This document shows positions 25,528 to 38,439 of a stretch of 64,000 nucleotides of DNA, in pieces. The stretch's first letter is position 1. Each line of letters begins with the position of its first letter. This stretch comes from Ulota crispa. Its lineage: Eukaryota; Streptophyta; Bryopsida; Orthotrichales; Orthotrichaceae. Under the pieces are notes generated by a model. The model was not told the DNA's origin and made no database searches. It worked only from the letters and a program-made list of their open reading frames with translations. Where the stretch lies: contig OY987244.1 of NCBI GenBank assembly GCA_963920765.1, forward strand, positions 23,354,358-23,418,357. Direction: 5' to 3'. The translations under genes were made by a program, and so were the position numbers.

Positions 25528-26302
25528 TCGGATGCCGCAACTTCAATCCACTCACAAAAGAACTGAACACCACAGAACCTTTGTATTGTCGAAAACGAGG
25601 TCTAACAAAAACTGAACAAATCTCTACACCGACGTTGCTTCTCCGTCAACTCAACAATCGGTAAAGGAACAATAGTTGCGCGAGCACTAAGCCCTAGAAT
25701 CCAGCGTGTGCGCCAAGGCAATTCGCCCAGATCGCCCTCCCCCGGTCGGCAACTGCAGAGTATTCCCAACGAGTGCAGCATGGTGGCAGCTGTATTGCGA
25801 GAACCACGGCAGCAACAGCGCTGTATGGAGAGTGCTCATCAGTGCCTCACAACGCCACCATTGCCTGATGCACCGGACTGACCCACATTCTTTTTTGCAA
25901 TGACGGGGCCGCGGGGCAGCGGAGGCACCGAGATCCCAAAATTTATACAAAGTCGGCCGAAGGAAATGACGAAGTCACCGGTTGAAATTTGAATTTACCG
26001 GCCAGATCTATCCTTGAATGATGATTTTTTAACTACAGTATAATTATGTAGGTAGTATCTGGTGCATAATTGAGAAATGTCGGAGTTTTTACCGATGGAG
26101 GTGAAAATCTGCCCGCGCACTCGGCGGAGGTGTAGGGCGAAGGATTGGAAGGAATTTTGTTGGGGTGTACTTAAAAATATTTGTTGATGATCGTCCGGCG
26201 CCTCCACGGTGGCAGCAAAGGTCGGGTGTTTGTTGACACCGTGGCACGTATGAATGTCCCGGCGTACGGGAAATGGATGACGTGGCGCAGTCGTGGAATG
26301 GA

Positions 26303-26426
26303 ATCAGTGTTTTTTTTTTCTGGCGACAAGTCGTCAATCTACCCCACTGTATTTGCTTCCCTCCACGTCTGCTCCAATGTGGAGATGACACAGCAGCGCT
26401 CTGTTGCCAGAAAAAAAAACACTGAA
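26303..26426. repeat. Inverted repeat with A/T-run arms upstream of the MATE gene
   Basis: TCAGTGTTTTTTTTTTCTGG and, some 75 bases later, CCAGAAAAAAAAACACTGA form arms of about 24 bases. The surrounding 25690-26420 is GC-rich compared with the flanks and lies upstream of the MATE start, but I see no coding sequence in it. Confidence 0.55.
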
Positions 26427-26530
26427 TTATGGAATTTACTGGTGAATCTGAGGAATCTACCTATTCCATGCTTCTACACTGAATATTGTGTTCAGCTTGC
26501 CCCACACTAATTGCTTGACATTTTATGCTA

Positions 26531-26881
26531 TACAATGGTGCTTGGATAAGGTCAATATTTTGGGCTAGGAAAAAATGTTAACCATATCCAAACATTGATC
26601 ATAAACAAGCACTCTATTTACAATTTGCATTACTTCCCCTAATTTTGGTGGTTGCAATTTTGGAGGTTCTTTTTCACCTGTGTTTTTGGTACACTAACAA
26701 AATGTCTTTGTAATTGATGAGTGGGTCCAAAATGGGCACTGACAAAAAGCAAACATTGATCATATGCAAGCACTTAACCTTAACCAAGCTCACAATACAT
26801 GCTTTGGGCAAAAGGGGAGTGGGGTTGTGATCTAATCCAATTGTTTATGTTACAAATGTTGACATTAACCAAGCACTACTA
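26531..26881. mobile_element. MITE family M2, longer copy
   Basis: Begins ACAATGGTGCTTGGATAAGG and ends in GACATTAACCAAGCACTACT, a degenerate inverted repeat matching 11180-11357. Confidence 0.55.
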
Positions 26882-26887
26882 TATGAA

Positions 26888-27392
26888 GATAGGAAATTTT
26901 GATAGATACATCTAAACTTTGCAATATTTGTGTAAATATCCTTGGTTTTTCAAAAAATTGCACAAATACTCTTGACATAGATGTTTTTCTTTTTCAAAAA
27001 GCATTGTTTCTAGATCTTGCAATGAATACCCACTACAAAAAACTTGTGTTTTTTATAACAAATCTTTTCGAATGTCCACTTGTTTTTATGTTAACAATGA
27101 CATCAAACATAACATTAAGATGTTAATTTTAACATCTGTTGTAACACAAAAACAAGTGGATGTCCAAAAAAATCTGTTATAAAAAACATTGGTTTCTTAT
27201 ATTGACCTTAATATTTGAAGCATAGGAACACATAAAGATGGAACAAAATAATTGAAAAAATACTTGCAAAACTACTTGAAATGCTTCTTTGAGATATCAA
27301 GGGTGTTTGTGCAATTTTTGAAAACTCATGGATATCTATACAAATATTGCAAATTTCAAGGGTATCCATCAAATAATCTTTAAATATTAATT
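26888..27392. mobile_element. Hairpin MITE FB-2 with a nested hairpin
   Basis: The outer arms are the FB-2 type (CAATATTTGTGTAAATATCC left, complement right). The centre, where other copies carry the CATGCCACTT arms, is instead occupied by another inverted repeat at 27036-27193. Confidence 0.65.
27036..27193. mobile_element. Small hairpin element nested in FB-2
   Basis: The arms are TTTTTTATAACAAATCTTTT...GTCCACTTG and their near complement CAAGTGGATGTCC...TGTTATAAAAAA. Total length is about 158 bp. Confidence 0.55.
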
Positions 27393-27399
27393 AATACTA

Positions 27400-29923
27400 C
27401 AATAGTTTTCATGGATATTTTTTGCAATGAACAAGTTTTAACAACAATAAGGACTTTGTAATAACAACTTTGCAAAAAAACAAACTAGCATTGCCCAAGT
27501 TGTAAACCATGTGAAATCCTAGTATTTAGAGAGTTATATGCGCCTTCAAGTGGCCAAGCAACAAGGCATGAGGTAAATTTCCAAGGTAAAGCAACTTGAT
27601 TTTTAATGCAGCCAAAATGCACTATTTAGTGTAGCTATTTGTTGGGTTATTTGAGACTAACAACATGACAATCACTAGGGCGTCAATGCTAGAACTTTTG
27701 CTTGAAGATTAAAAATCTAGGTTTTTGAAATTAGGTTTAAAATTTAGTACAACCAACCACATTAGTGAAGATTTCTTTTAGGGATTATCTTAAAAAAATA
27801 GCAGGTTGGATTTTTAGAATATTCTTGGTTTTTGAAATCTTTTTTGTTGAGCCTCTTCCTTTGTCATTAAACAAACTGGCTTGTACCCATAATAGGGATG
27901 TCAAAGTTCTTTTTTAGTCTTCTTTCTAAATCTGACTTATTAGTCACCCAAGAGCTATCTCTTCCAACAAAAAATATAACCTTGACAACCACAACTACAT
28001 TGCAAGGAAAGAACCACATGTTTAAAGTATTTTTGAACAAATGAAAATAGAACCAGATCTCATTTTATTTTTTAGCTACTACACAAAAAAACTAGTCAAA
28101 TGTTTGTGAAATCTTGGAATTGTAACATAACAAGAGGCAATAATTGAAATAGGTATATAAAAAACCAATTGAATATGCAAAACAAAGGATATTATTAGCA
28201 AATTTAGTTAAAACATGTTAGACAACATAGTCACTCACTAAAACTACAAACAAGTAGGAAAAGGGAAAATGAAGAATAACCTTGTAGCATGGATAGTTGA
28301 AAATAGAGAGTGTGTTTTGTTGATTCCTAGTGGATGGATTCAAGAGATGAATTTTCTCTCTCAAAATGATCAATATTGTTGACTATGTTGTAATTATTAA
28401 AGATAAGATCAAAGAGTATGATACTTAGATTGACTTCAAACAATTCTAAAAGATATTACACTCAATTGGACTATCAATCCAAAAATAGTTTTTTTTAGAT
28501 GTATAAGAAACAAGGCAATAATATTTTTATAAGGGCTATTTGTATTTTTTCATCTATAAATCCAAGACAAAGTTACAAAGGCAAAATTACCACTAGAAAG
28601 TAGAGTTTGTATCAAGGATAGTGTGAAAAATACTATTTCATATTATACTGAAGTACTTTCATGAGAAAAAATCCTTGCAAACAAACAAGCTAGAAAGAGC
28701 AATCATACCATTTGGATATTGAAGGCACAAATCCAATTGTTCAAGCCTTCAAGATTAAATGGCCTTATTGCCAACCATTGTTACAATGGCCTAATTGTAG
28801 CTAAAGAGGTCTTCAAATTAATTAATTTATGTTTTTTTTTAGTATTATGCTTGATAAAGAATTTCTTAATAGTTGGAATGAATTTTGGGCCATATAGCAT
28901 TGAGACTTAGATGTTGTAGAATCTTCACACAATTTGATGGTCATTAAAACTTTGATTCAATTTGTGTAACAACCAGCATTTTTACTCACTAGACAACATT
29001 GGAATGCAAAATAAGAAAATTACATCTAACATTTGATATCCATCAATAATATAGAAGACTTGGCCAACCATGTCAATACCATATCTTTGGAGTATATTGA
29101 TTAGAGACTTACAATAGTGTTTTGAATATACGCCTTTAAAGTATGGTAGTTATAGGTTTACTTAATTCAATACTTGGCCTCAAAAACACACTTCGTAAAT
29201 GCACATTGCAAGGTAATTATTCCAAAAAAAATTCAAAAATCAAAACCTCATACAAACTATAGCCATAAGTCTAACCTTTCTGAGACAATTCAAAACTCCA
29301 AATTGACAACTTTTGCTATATAAAAAACCCAATACCACATATTTCTCCAAGTTGTTTATGAAGCGCCTTTACTTTAGATCAATAATAACTCAAGGCTCTT
29401 TACAAGTAAAGCCATAGCACAACACCCACACCCACAAGAATCCTTGCTTAGGGTCCGTGTGTAAAAAAATAAGGGGATAGGTGTGAACACCAAGTATTTT
29501 TTAGGGGGTATTATTGTTATTATTATTATTTTAAACATGCTATCATTATATAAGTTCCTATTTTAGGTTATTAGAAAAGGGGCTTGCATTACTTATAATT
29601 CTAAATTGATATGAATAAATGATATGGTAATTTGGATAAAACAAAAAAATTGCTACAACTTTTGTCATACACTAAATTTCTTTCAAACTTTCTTTTCTTT
29701 GTCCCACTAATGACTACTTATAACTAGAACTTAACAAAATAGTGTAGTCAATACTACTATTGTATTTTCCATAAAAATTAATACTCATTTATTAGGAAGG
29801 TAACATATTATTGAATGCTATCAATTGATCTTTAGGTTTAGGTTTTTTTATATGATTCATACGGTTGATATAGACATCGCTTTTTGATATCAACTTTACT
29901 TTAACCTACATTGTTTGATTCAA
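27400..29923. other. Gene-free AT-rich stretch
   Basis: No exon-like string, RNA gene or clear terminal repeats were found; only short open frames and simple ATT repeats around 29510-29530. Confidence 0.5.
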
Positions 29924-30031
29924 TGTATAGTGGATGGACAAAAGTGTTTGATCAAGACTAGTTCACTTACAAACTTGTGAGTTTGTAAGTAAACAAGTCT
30001 TGACTGAACACTTTTGTCCATCTATTGTACA
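29924..30031. repeat. 108-bp near-perfect hairpin
   Basis: The left arm starts TGTATAGTGGATGGACAAAA and the right arm ends TTTTGTCCATCTATTGTACA. The arms are about 52 bases with few mismatches around a four-base loop. The size is right for a plant miRNA precursor or a minimal MITE. Strand and expression cannot be told from the sequence. Confidence 0.7.
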
Positions 30032-30373
30032 CATCTTCACAATATGCACAATAATATGTAAGAAATATTTATTCTAAATGGCAGCCAAAAAACAAAGACA
30101 GTGGAAAAGACAGACTCGCAATCTCCAAACCCCAAATTGGACCCTAGAACAACAAATAGAGGGCCCAGAACAGGAACCGCCAATTTTCAAAATTAAATGA
30201 CAACCACCTAAAGCTAGCCAATCTACTGTAGAAATTAGTAAAGTTTATAAAATTATTGGACACTTTGAATATACCACTCACAAAGCAGTAGCATTTATTA
30301 CTTTTGGCCAAAAAAATGAATAAAAAGGGGGTATCCTAGGTCTAATTTTTCTCTAATTGGACCTATTTTTCTA

Positions 30374-30788
30374 GGGGATTGGTCTGTGCACACCGGGGGG
30401 TTGATATTAGCACACCCACCTCAAAGGTGAATTATAGATTTCTACCATCAATAATTTGAATTTGAGAATTATGAATTCAAATTTGGATTTAGAGACCATG
30501 GTTTACTTCAAGACCATAAAAAGGCTGCAATTGAACAACATCCAATGAAAAAGCTTATCTTTTTTTCAAACAAAAGTAATAGTAATACTTTTTTCCCTAG
30601 CTAAGCTTTTTCATTGGGTGTTGTTCAATTGCAACCTTTTTTTATGGTTCTAGAGTAAACTATGGTCTCTAAATCCAAATCTGAATTCAAAATTCTCAAA
30701 TTTAGATTTTTGATGGTAGAAATCTATAATTTACCTTCCAAAGGGGTGTGCAAATATCAACCCCCCAGTGTGCACATATCAATTCCCT
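30374..30788. mobile_element. Foldback element family FB-3, copy A
   Basis: The outer end is TGCACATATCAATTCCC. The arms contain TTTCTACCATCA and GTTGCAATTGAACAACA with complements on the other side, folding about 190 bases per arm around an AGCTTATC-type centre. A relative lies at 41727-42135. Confidence 0.8.
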
Positions 30789-31272
30789 TTTTCTATACCC
30801 TATAGTAGTTTGAAGATATCTCATGGCATCTTTGTACCCTATAGTATAAAAAAGCAAATTATGTTTTTTACCTCATATGTTTCTTGGGCACCCTATCATT
30901 TTGTTTGTACATAGTTTTCTACTGCTACCGCTCACTCCCCCCCCCCAAGAATCCTTGGACTTTATGTTAGGTTGAACACTTTTGTCAACATTAACACATC
31001 TATTGTTCTTAGTTAACCCCTCAAGCCCTAAGCATTGTTTTTTTAGCAACATAGCAATTTTGGGCAGCTCACTACAAACAAATTTTTCACTTTTTTTTTT
31101 TTTGAAGTTTTCTCACATAATGTGTGAGGCCCAACGATTTTCATAGCTTTTGACTACATGGTTCAAAAGTTATTACATGATATGTAGTTTTCTTTGTTTG
31201 TTAGGCAAACAAAATACTTCTTTAAAAATTACATTTTAAACTATTTTTTTTTTGAAATTGGTTCTTTCAATT

Positions 31273-31695
31273 TATATATGAGAATTGATATATGTGCCAT
31301 ACCTTTTTTACAATTCTACCAGAGTTATTATATATGGCCAATATATATGATATTATAGTAGGTATGGACCACGGGCAAAATATCATTAATTTGAAAATTA
31401 TTTGACTTAGAATTTGCAAATTTAGCTTTACTTTTCAGCTCTAAATCTTGCTTTTAGTATCAATTCAAAAATCTAAACTAAACTTAGCATAATTTAGTTG
31501 CTGTAGTTATTACTATGAGCAATATTTGGAGCTAAACAAAACAAGTTGAAATTGCAACTTCTATGTCAAACTATGTTTTTAGATTAATGATGTTTTGCCC
31601 ATGGTCTACACCTACTATAATATAATAAATATTGACTATATATAGTAAGTGTGGTAGAATAGTCAAAAAGGTGTGGTATATATATATCAATTCCC
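31273..31695. mobile_element. Inverted-repeat element with FB-3-type termini
   Basis: The ends read GAGAATTGATATATGTGCC and ATATATATCAATTCCC, like FB-3. The arms continue through a GGTATGGACCACGGGCAAAA block and its near complement TTTTGCCCATGGTCTACACC. The centre is unrelated to FB-3. Confidence 0.65.
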
Positions 31696-31699
31696 TTAT

Positions 31700-32892
31700 A
31701 CATGGAAAGCTTTGAATACTTCAATTTTGATCAATGAAATGAAAGCTATGAGGAGATTTTGTTTGCTAGGATTCTTTACTCCAAGGGAAACTTTGAAATC
31801 CTTTATTTTACTTCGTTTTCAATATTTTGAAAAAAAACAAAATTTAAGGATGCAAATTGTTTATTACAATATCACAACCATTGGGATTGGAATTTTTCAT
31901 TTTCATAATTAAATTCTTAACAATTTAGTGTTTTGAATTATTTTCTTCTCCTTTTTACTTACTATTTTTTTCCCATGTGTTGTACAATTCCAAATGATTT
32001 GAAGATTTTCAAGTGTATACCCAACTTGTTGCGAAGCACAATTTCAAGAGAGTTACAACCATTTTGGAAAAAAATTCATACAAATAAGACCTTGTGAAGT
32101 GCAACTGCCCGGATTTTTGCAAGGACAAAAACTTGCATTTTGTCAATTCAAACTCAAATATCTTACAATCTAAGTTACATGGTGAAAATTTCTGAATTTT
32201 TGTCCTCCTCTTTTTACTCTAGTGTAGAACAATATCTTACAGCTACATGTGTCAAAAACATGTTTTTTTCTAAAATTTGGTACTTGTACTAAAAATGGCA
32301 GTTTTGGAGCAGTTTTGGTGAAAAACTTACCTTCGGACTTTAGAGGTTAAATATTTAGGTGTTGCTAGATGTTTCTTTCAAAGAACTACACTTGCTAGTG
32401 AGGGGGTGAGGTCTCCTGTCCTTATAATACATTATCAGCATCGATTGAGAAACAATTTCAACATTTTCTTCACGCAAACTGTACCACCCTTGGAAATTAA
32501 TGCAATCGATACTCATTCACAACGTCGTCAAATCTCCAGGCTCAGAGTGACAAACTGACAACAGTTTCAGTTCTAATCCCAGTCAAGACTGGACGGGTTC
32601 ACACACAAACATATATTATATGGAATTTTACCTTGAAGTAACACGTAACTAATGCAACACTCATTCCAATTGCCTGGCTGTTGTTGCCTTCACTCAAGGT
32701 ATCAGGATCTAAATCTCGACTGGAGAAATGACTAGAATAGCACCTCTACTTGGAATACTTCGACGTTATCGCAAACTGCGATCGCTGACAGATTCTAAGT
32801 TCCTGCCGCGTCAGCAGTGAAAAAGAAAGTAGAGAAAAGGTCGAGTGTCGATCTCATTTTCACCGACCAGAACTGAAATGATAACAAAGTTT
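31700..32892. other. Stretch downstream of the cysteine oxidase gene
   Basis: AT-rich to about 32400, then of more balanced composition towards the end of the gene. The latter part may hold its 3' untranslated region. No other gene is evident. Confidence 0.4.
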
Positions 32893-35319
32893 CTAATTGT
32901 GGCTGGGAATAATTTTGGGGCCCTTGTACAGACCTCTTTGTACCACAAAGTCATCAGGTGGATGAAATTCCTCGAGCCACTCGATCAGTCCCGGTTGACC
33001 GCTTCGTTCCACCCCCCCTGCTCAACCAAAAAAAACATAAATACACCTGAGTCAGTATATCTTCTGACACTAAAAATTTTCATTTTGTTATTTCATGCAT
33101 GCGAAAAGAATAAATTAATAAATGACCAAACAGTCACGAACAAAGTCAAGAATTTGCACGTTCAGGATCTAATGATTATGTCCTGTTTTTGAGAACCATG
33201 TCTTTGAGTGCCATCACCTAGTCTATCAGCAAGTGCAAGGCTTCTTTACGCATATGTTTGGATGAATACAGCAAAGACTTGACTAGAATAAACTGCGTCA
33301 TCTTCTTACACACTTCTAAGGATTTTTAAGTGTACTACTGAGAACCAAAAGTACACTCAACTTTCTCAAATTACACACTCTGTAGTAACTGCACATTCCC
33401 AATATATCCCAATAATCTCGTATTGTGAACAAATGTCAGTACATTTACAAGCCCATTTGTCCTTGACAGAAGTGCAACTAGAGAGGGGTAAATCAACTTT
33501 ACTCACCATCATTCGAAGTGGCACGGTAGTATGTGCAATGTCGCCCAGTTGCAGGTGCATATGGTGGAGCTAGCACGTCCAGCACGGCACAGGGCGTCAG
33601 AGCAGTGAAGGCATGAATGTTACCGCCAGACGTCGGGTAAAGCACCTCGGTGACTGAGGCCCGCGATGACTCTGTACCATTCTGTTCTGCTCCCAGAACA
33701 TGATCTACCACCAATTTTGCTTGTCTAGCTGCATCACCCAACCCTGTATTGTTGATACCTAGAAAAAAAACGTTATGGATACACAGGACCACACTTCGTG
33801 TACCAACACATAGTAATATCCATCCTAGTGACACGAACTAAGGAAATTTGCAACGAGGTTGGTGATAGACAATTAGCTGTTTACAGTGAAATGTTCCCAA
33901 TTAGTTCTGATCTGTTATAGTTATTGCTTGTACTACAACATTTGTAAATCGGAATGATTGATATTCTGCTAAGATAACACTAACGATAAATTACACGATA
34001 TTCAGAGACGAAGATTAAAGGGACGTAAAAGGATTAGAAAGATTAAAAAGACCAAAAAGTCAGGGCAAGTAACTCCAGTAAGCATCCACATACTACGATA
34101 CAAAGGAATAATCTTAGGAACAAGTCTCGCTAGATTATCCACGTACACGAGAATACAAAATTGCTGTCCATTTATAGCATCAAATGAAAAGAGAAATGGA
34201 ATACCTGTAGTTGGATTTCTGTTCAGCATGTCATCATGCGGGTCCACCCAGTCATAGGCCCTCACGTGCATGTTTCCATAGAGCAGGCGACTGAGGACCG
34301 TCATGCCTGGATGGTTATGAAGAGGTATACTCGCAGATGTGGGGAGGACAAAAACGCCCATCTACACAGGCGCAAAAGTCTATACGTATCAGCACCATCT
34401 CCACATCATCTCAACACCGTTATTTTAAACACAAAATGTACCAAAATTTGCAACATTGTCGTCGTTGGAAATGTCACTCAATTACGTATTAATCCAACAT
34501 ATGCTTCCTAACAGACGTAAACTTTGAACTCCCATTCAAGTTGCAGAGATCGATTAGGAATGATACTTGGACGAGTACTGAAACCGATGACGTAAAGGAT
34601 TAGAGTATGTTCACACCAAAGGGTTCCAAATCATACCGAGAAAAGGTCACATTCATAGAGATGAAGGTAGCTGATTGGAGGTGCGTATCTCGACATCATT
34701 GGTCGCCAATTTCCTTTCCCATCATCCCCGAAACCTCGATCACCTCGATTCTGCTGGACGGTCAATTCAAGGTCTTGAGGCTTTATAGTATCTGCAATCC
34801 AACAATCGATTCTCTAAGCAGCCTTTCAGCGAAAAGGAACCAGACATCATCAAAAAAAATACTCTTCTTTCCAAATTAACAGATCACAGTACCTTTACAA
34901 TGAAAAAAATACCGATTTCAGAGCAAATTTAATCAAAATCAGATAATATTTCAAGTAAAATAAAATCCTTCAGTGTAGATCTCAACCGTGCGGACTGGTA
35001 AATCAAAACGGTGAATTTTTTATCTTAATCACACAGAATGCCACGAATTCTCAATGATCGACTGAACCAGAAACAAAACCCAAGGGAAAATAAACAAATT
35101 CAAAAAATTGTGCTACTTTTCATACCAAAGCTTCACATGACCGCGGCAAGAGCTTCTAAAATGGAATATTTCAACAGAAAGGGAATGAGTGATGAGTGAA
35201 GTACCAAGGACGGCACGGACGTTCGAAACCTGCGCTTCCGACGGCACGCTAGTCGACGTGAAAACTTTCTTACATACGTCGTAGAGGCGTTGGACAGCAG
35301 GTGCCGACGCCATAGCCAT
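32893..35319 (-). CDS. PCO: Plant cysteine oxidase (N-degron thiol dioxygenase)
   Basis: An iron(II) cupin dioxygenase that oxidises N-terminal Cys of target proteins such as group VII ERF factors, marking them for the Arg branch of the N-degron pathway: plant oxygen sensing. Exons, minus strand: 35205-35319, 34637-34791, 34205-34361, 33507-33758, 32893-33017. The sum is 804 nt in phase, 267 residues. The N-terminal helix [12 protein letters not shown] is typical. [15 protein letters not shown] leads into the cupin. Iron ligands are His105 and His107 in LHNHPGMTV and His191 in [16 protein letters not shown] and the C-terminal YKGPKI are also present. Two ATGs begin the frame (35319 and 35313). 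The segment between the second and third His is longer than in Arabidopsis PCO4. All junctions are GT-AG. It looks functional. Confidence 0.95.
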
Positions 35320-35343
35320 GACGTTTCGTTCGCAGCAGCAGCG

Positions 35344-35351
35344 AACCCTAA
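35344..35351 (-). promoter_or_regulatory. Telobox-like AACCCTAA in the PCO 5' leader
   Basis: AACCCTAA on the plus strand, 25 bases upstream of the start codon, reads TTAGGGTT in the sense of the gene. Similar octamers are near the 5' ends of AMPD and AtPH1-like. A role is inferred only. Confidence 0.3.
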
Positions 35352-35900
35352 CGCCCCCCGCCCTAATCCCCTCTTTGCCACAACCTCACTCCTCACTGGT
35401 TCTTCCAGCCTCGATCACCATTCGCTCCACCACACACATCGCCACCGCCGGAATCCAATTGACCAGCCCAAATGCTTGAATCGTGAGGGAGTGGCATGCG
35501 CAACCCGCATATGCGCCACAAGGGGTCGAATTGAGCAAGAAAAGATGCAGGGGCAAGCTCGTGGAGCAGGGATGGCGATGGAGGACAGGAATTCCGGTGG
35601 CGGCCACGGATGTGAGATCCGTCGCAATGCAAACTTATACGAGGCGGTGGCGATAGTGCGGAAAAAGAACGAGGTCAGCAGCCCTCTTCAATTCCAGACC
35701 AAGCGCGGCGATAGGGCCGCTTGCCTGACCTTCCCCCTCGCCAACTCAGCACCAGTCAGGTGTGCACAGTGGTTTCCATCCATTCAACATGTACCGATGG
35801 TGCACATCTAAGCCTAACATGAACAGACGGGATCGTTTGAGTCCTGAACGATGATAGGGATGTGTACTTTGTTGACGGATTTACATCTCTATATTTCCAT
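35352..35900. other. GC-rich region upstream of PCO
   Basis: Open in several frames on both strands, as expected of a GC-rich promoter or leader. No domain is recognisable in any frame. I treat it as the 5' region of PCO. Confidence 0.45.
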
Positions 35901-36397
35901 TTTTTCCATTATCACAAAAGAAGCCTCTTATTAACCCTACAAGGACGGGACCTATAATCATGTGGTCAAACTTCAAGATCTTTCCATTGTTTTGCCATGA
36001 TATATGGATGAAATTCTTTACTTGTATTTTTCATAAACAAAATCACATGACGCTTTTAAATAATAAAATTTTAGGATTTTTTTGCAAATTAGAAAGGTCA
36101 TGACTTTTGAAGAAAAAGTAGAGAAAGATTCATGTGAAATACAAAAGCAGCTTAGCAATTTTCAAAAAAGATGGCATTGCGTTACAATTGTTGCTGTGAT
36201 GACCATGTTTTTGTGTCATATTGTACTTAGAAACATGGTCATGGCAAGAGCCTCCAAATCACAGTAAATTCCTTGTTTTAGGAATCTAGATTGCATAGAA
36301 ATTAAAGTTTAGAACACTATTTTTGGTAACGTTGTTTGGAAATAAAGATAATTTTGAATATCAAAGTCGTCAACAAAAAGTCAAACATTGGAAATTA

Positions 36398-36493
36398 TAG
36401 GGAAAATTTCATGGATACCCCATAACATTCAAAGGCTACCTTCCCTCTCTTTAGGTATCATCCACTAACTTCATCATGACACAAAAAAAAAGG

Positions 36494-36527
<34 letters not shown>

Positions 36528-36990
36528 TTGACATGGTTGGCCCCCACATCAACGTATGTGCACCAGACTAAGCCTCTCTTTCATAAACTCTCAGACAAAT
36601 TCAGCCAAGTGTCCTCTTAGCTACTGATGGGTGTGGAATATTCCACACTCTTCATCTGGAGAGAAGGCAGGCATAATGAGCACTATTGAATGTTATGCCC
36701 TAAAGTTTGCAGTATCTTCATAGATACCCTTGCTTTTTCAAAATATCATAATTATCCTTGAACCCAAAAATCAGGAGTTTGTTTTGTTATGCATGTCACT
36801 TCCTTCTCCCTTTGTGTGCACAATACTTCTTTCTTGTTATGTGTGCGCACAAAGGAAGAAGGGAAGTGGCATGCACAACAAAACAAACGCCTAATTTTTT
36901 TGGCCCAAGGGTATTTTTGATATTTTTGAAAAAGCAAGGATATCTATGAAAATATTGCAAACTTCAGGGATATCCAAGAAACTTTCCCTA
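36398..36990. mobile_element. Hairpin MITE FB-2 interrupted by another MITE
   Basis: It starts TAGGGAAAATTTCATGGATA and ends AAGAAACTTTCCCTA. The palindromic core at 36690-36960 is the typical FB-2 hairpin. The left arm is broken by the 36421-36697 insertion. Confidence 0.78.
36421..36697. mobile_element. MITE family M4 nested in FB-2
   Basis: The ends CATAACATTCAA and TTGAATGTTATG are inverted repeats, flanked by CCC on both sides, a possible 3-bp target duplication. The interior includes a run of about 30 T and a block (CAAATTCAGCCAAGTGTCCTC) found inverted at 53299-53585. Confidence 0.7.
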
Positions 36991-38439
36991 AATTATACCA
37001 CTTTCATAACTAAGTTGTTTTTAACACAAAAACTTCTATAAATTTTAAAAGTAATTGATATCAATAAAGTTAATTCAATAATATCATTTGGAAACTAGAT
37101 TTTAAAAATGAACATAAAAGTGTGCCTTATTTTTTAATGTACAATAAATGTATGACCATTCATGTGTCACATTGGACAACCATATAGTGTTCAAGTAGGA
37201 TAGATCACCCTTACCTTACTTTTGTCAAGGTATATTTGCAGTCTTTAACATTGTTTTAATTCAAAGGTCTTTTACATAGTTATTAGGTGCAAGATGCCTA
37301 TACTTGGTCAAGAATTTTTTTAAGTAAAATCTTCACATCATAGAAAAGTAAAAAATTTAAGAGACCTAATTGATTTTTATTTACAAAATTTTAGATTAAA
37401 CATGTTAGAAATTGTGTGAAAATTAAATTAAACAATATAAACATGAAACATGAACTAAAAATTTATGATACTTAATTACCAATTACTACGAGGTTTGAAT
37501 GTTTGAATTAATTTCAAAACAATAAACTTCTATTCCAATTTTGATTCTAAAGTCAAGGTCGATTAAAACTCATAAAGTTGCTAAAATAAAATACATAACC
37601 ATAAACAACCTTATGCCATGATTGCCATCTCAACGTCTCAACATTTATTTGAAAGATATTTAAATTATCATGTAACTATGTATATTTTCTCAAATAGAAA
37701 GAATTTTAAGCTGACATAGAGCATTGTAGATCAAAAATTTAAGGGGAATCTACAAATAGGGGCACAAAATGAAAAATGTTACTAATATGGGCACAATTTC
37801 AAGACCCTTCTACTAAAATTTTCTTAATGAGGCTTAGTTTGGAGAAGCCTCTTAGATTTTTGGAAGATAACTAAAATTTAGTGTGATATGTTTGATTTAA
37901 CCAATGTCCAAACCAAAATTTTATGAGAATTTAAAAATCAATTTTTTGAAATTGTGTTCTTATCTGCAATATCTTTTTTTGTGCCCCTCATTTGTAATTT
38001 CACCAAAAATTTAAGTTTGAAATAGTTCTACTTACACATAGATTTGAATGAAAGAACCCATTTTTTATTTATTTTATATTTGAAGTTGTTAACAGAAATT
38101 GCACAATTATCCATCTAAAAGCACATAAACTACGATTTATGAAAAGCTTATTATAGCCTCAAAGTCCTTTAACACAAACTTTTGTGCCTCAAGCATTTAG
38201 AAGTCAAATACATTGAACTGTACTTCAAAATAAAATGGATAGAAATAAATTGTTTTTATTGTCAAACTTTTGATAGTACCTAACTAGAATCCCACCACTT
38301 ATACATGTATCAATTGCATTGTTGATCCTAGAGATTTCATTTACATAAACTAATCAAACTGTGTACTTATGTATAGTCAAGTACATTAATCTTACTAGCC
38401 TTTTGTTTCAGTCATTTAGTTGTTTTGGTGAAACATGGA
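36991..38439. other. Gene-free AT-rich stretch
   Basis: No exon-like string and no confident inverted repeats were seen. Confidence 0.45.

Noticed and set aside
35290..35811. Plus-strand open frame of 173 codons, the longest in the window
   Set aside because: It runs antisense over PCO exon 1 and its GC-rich upstream region, where all frames tend to stay open; composition is Arg/His/Ser-rich with no domain.
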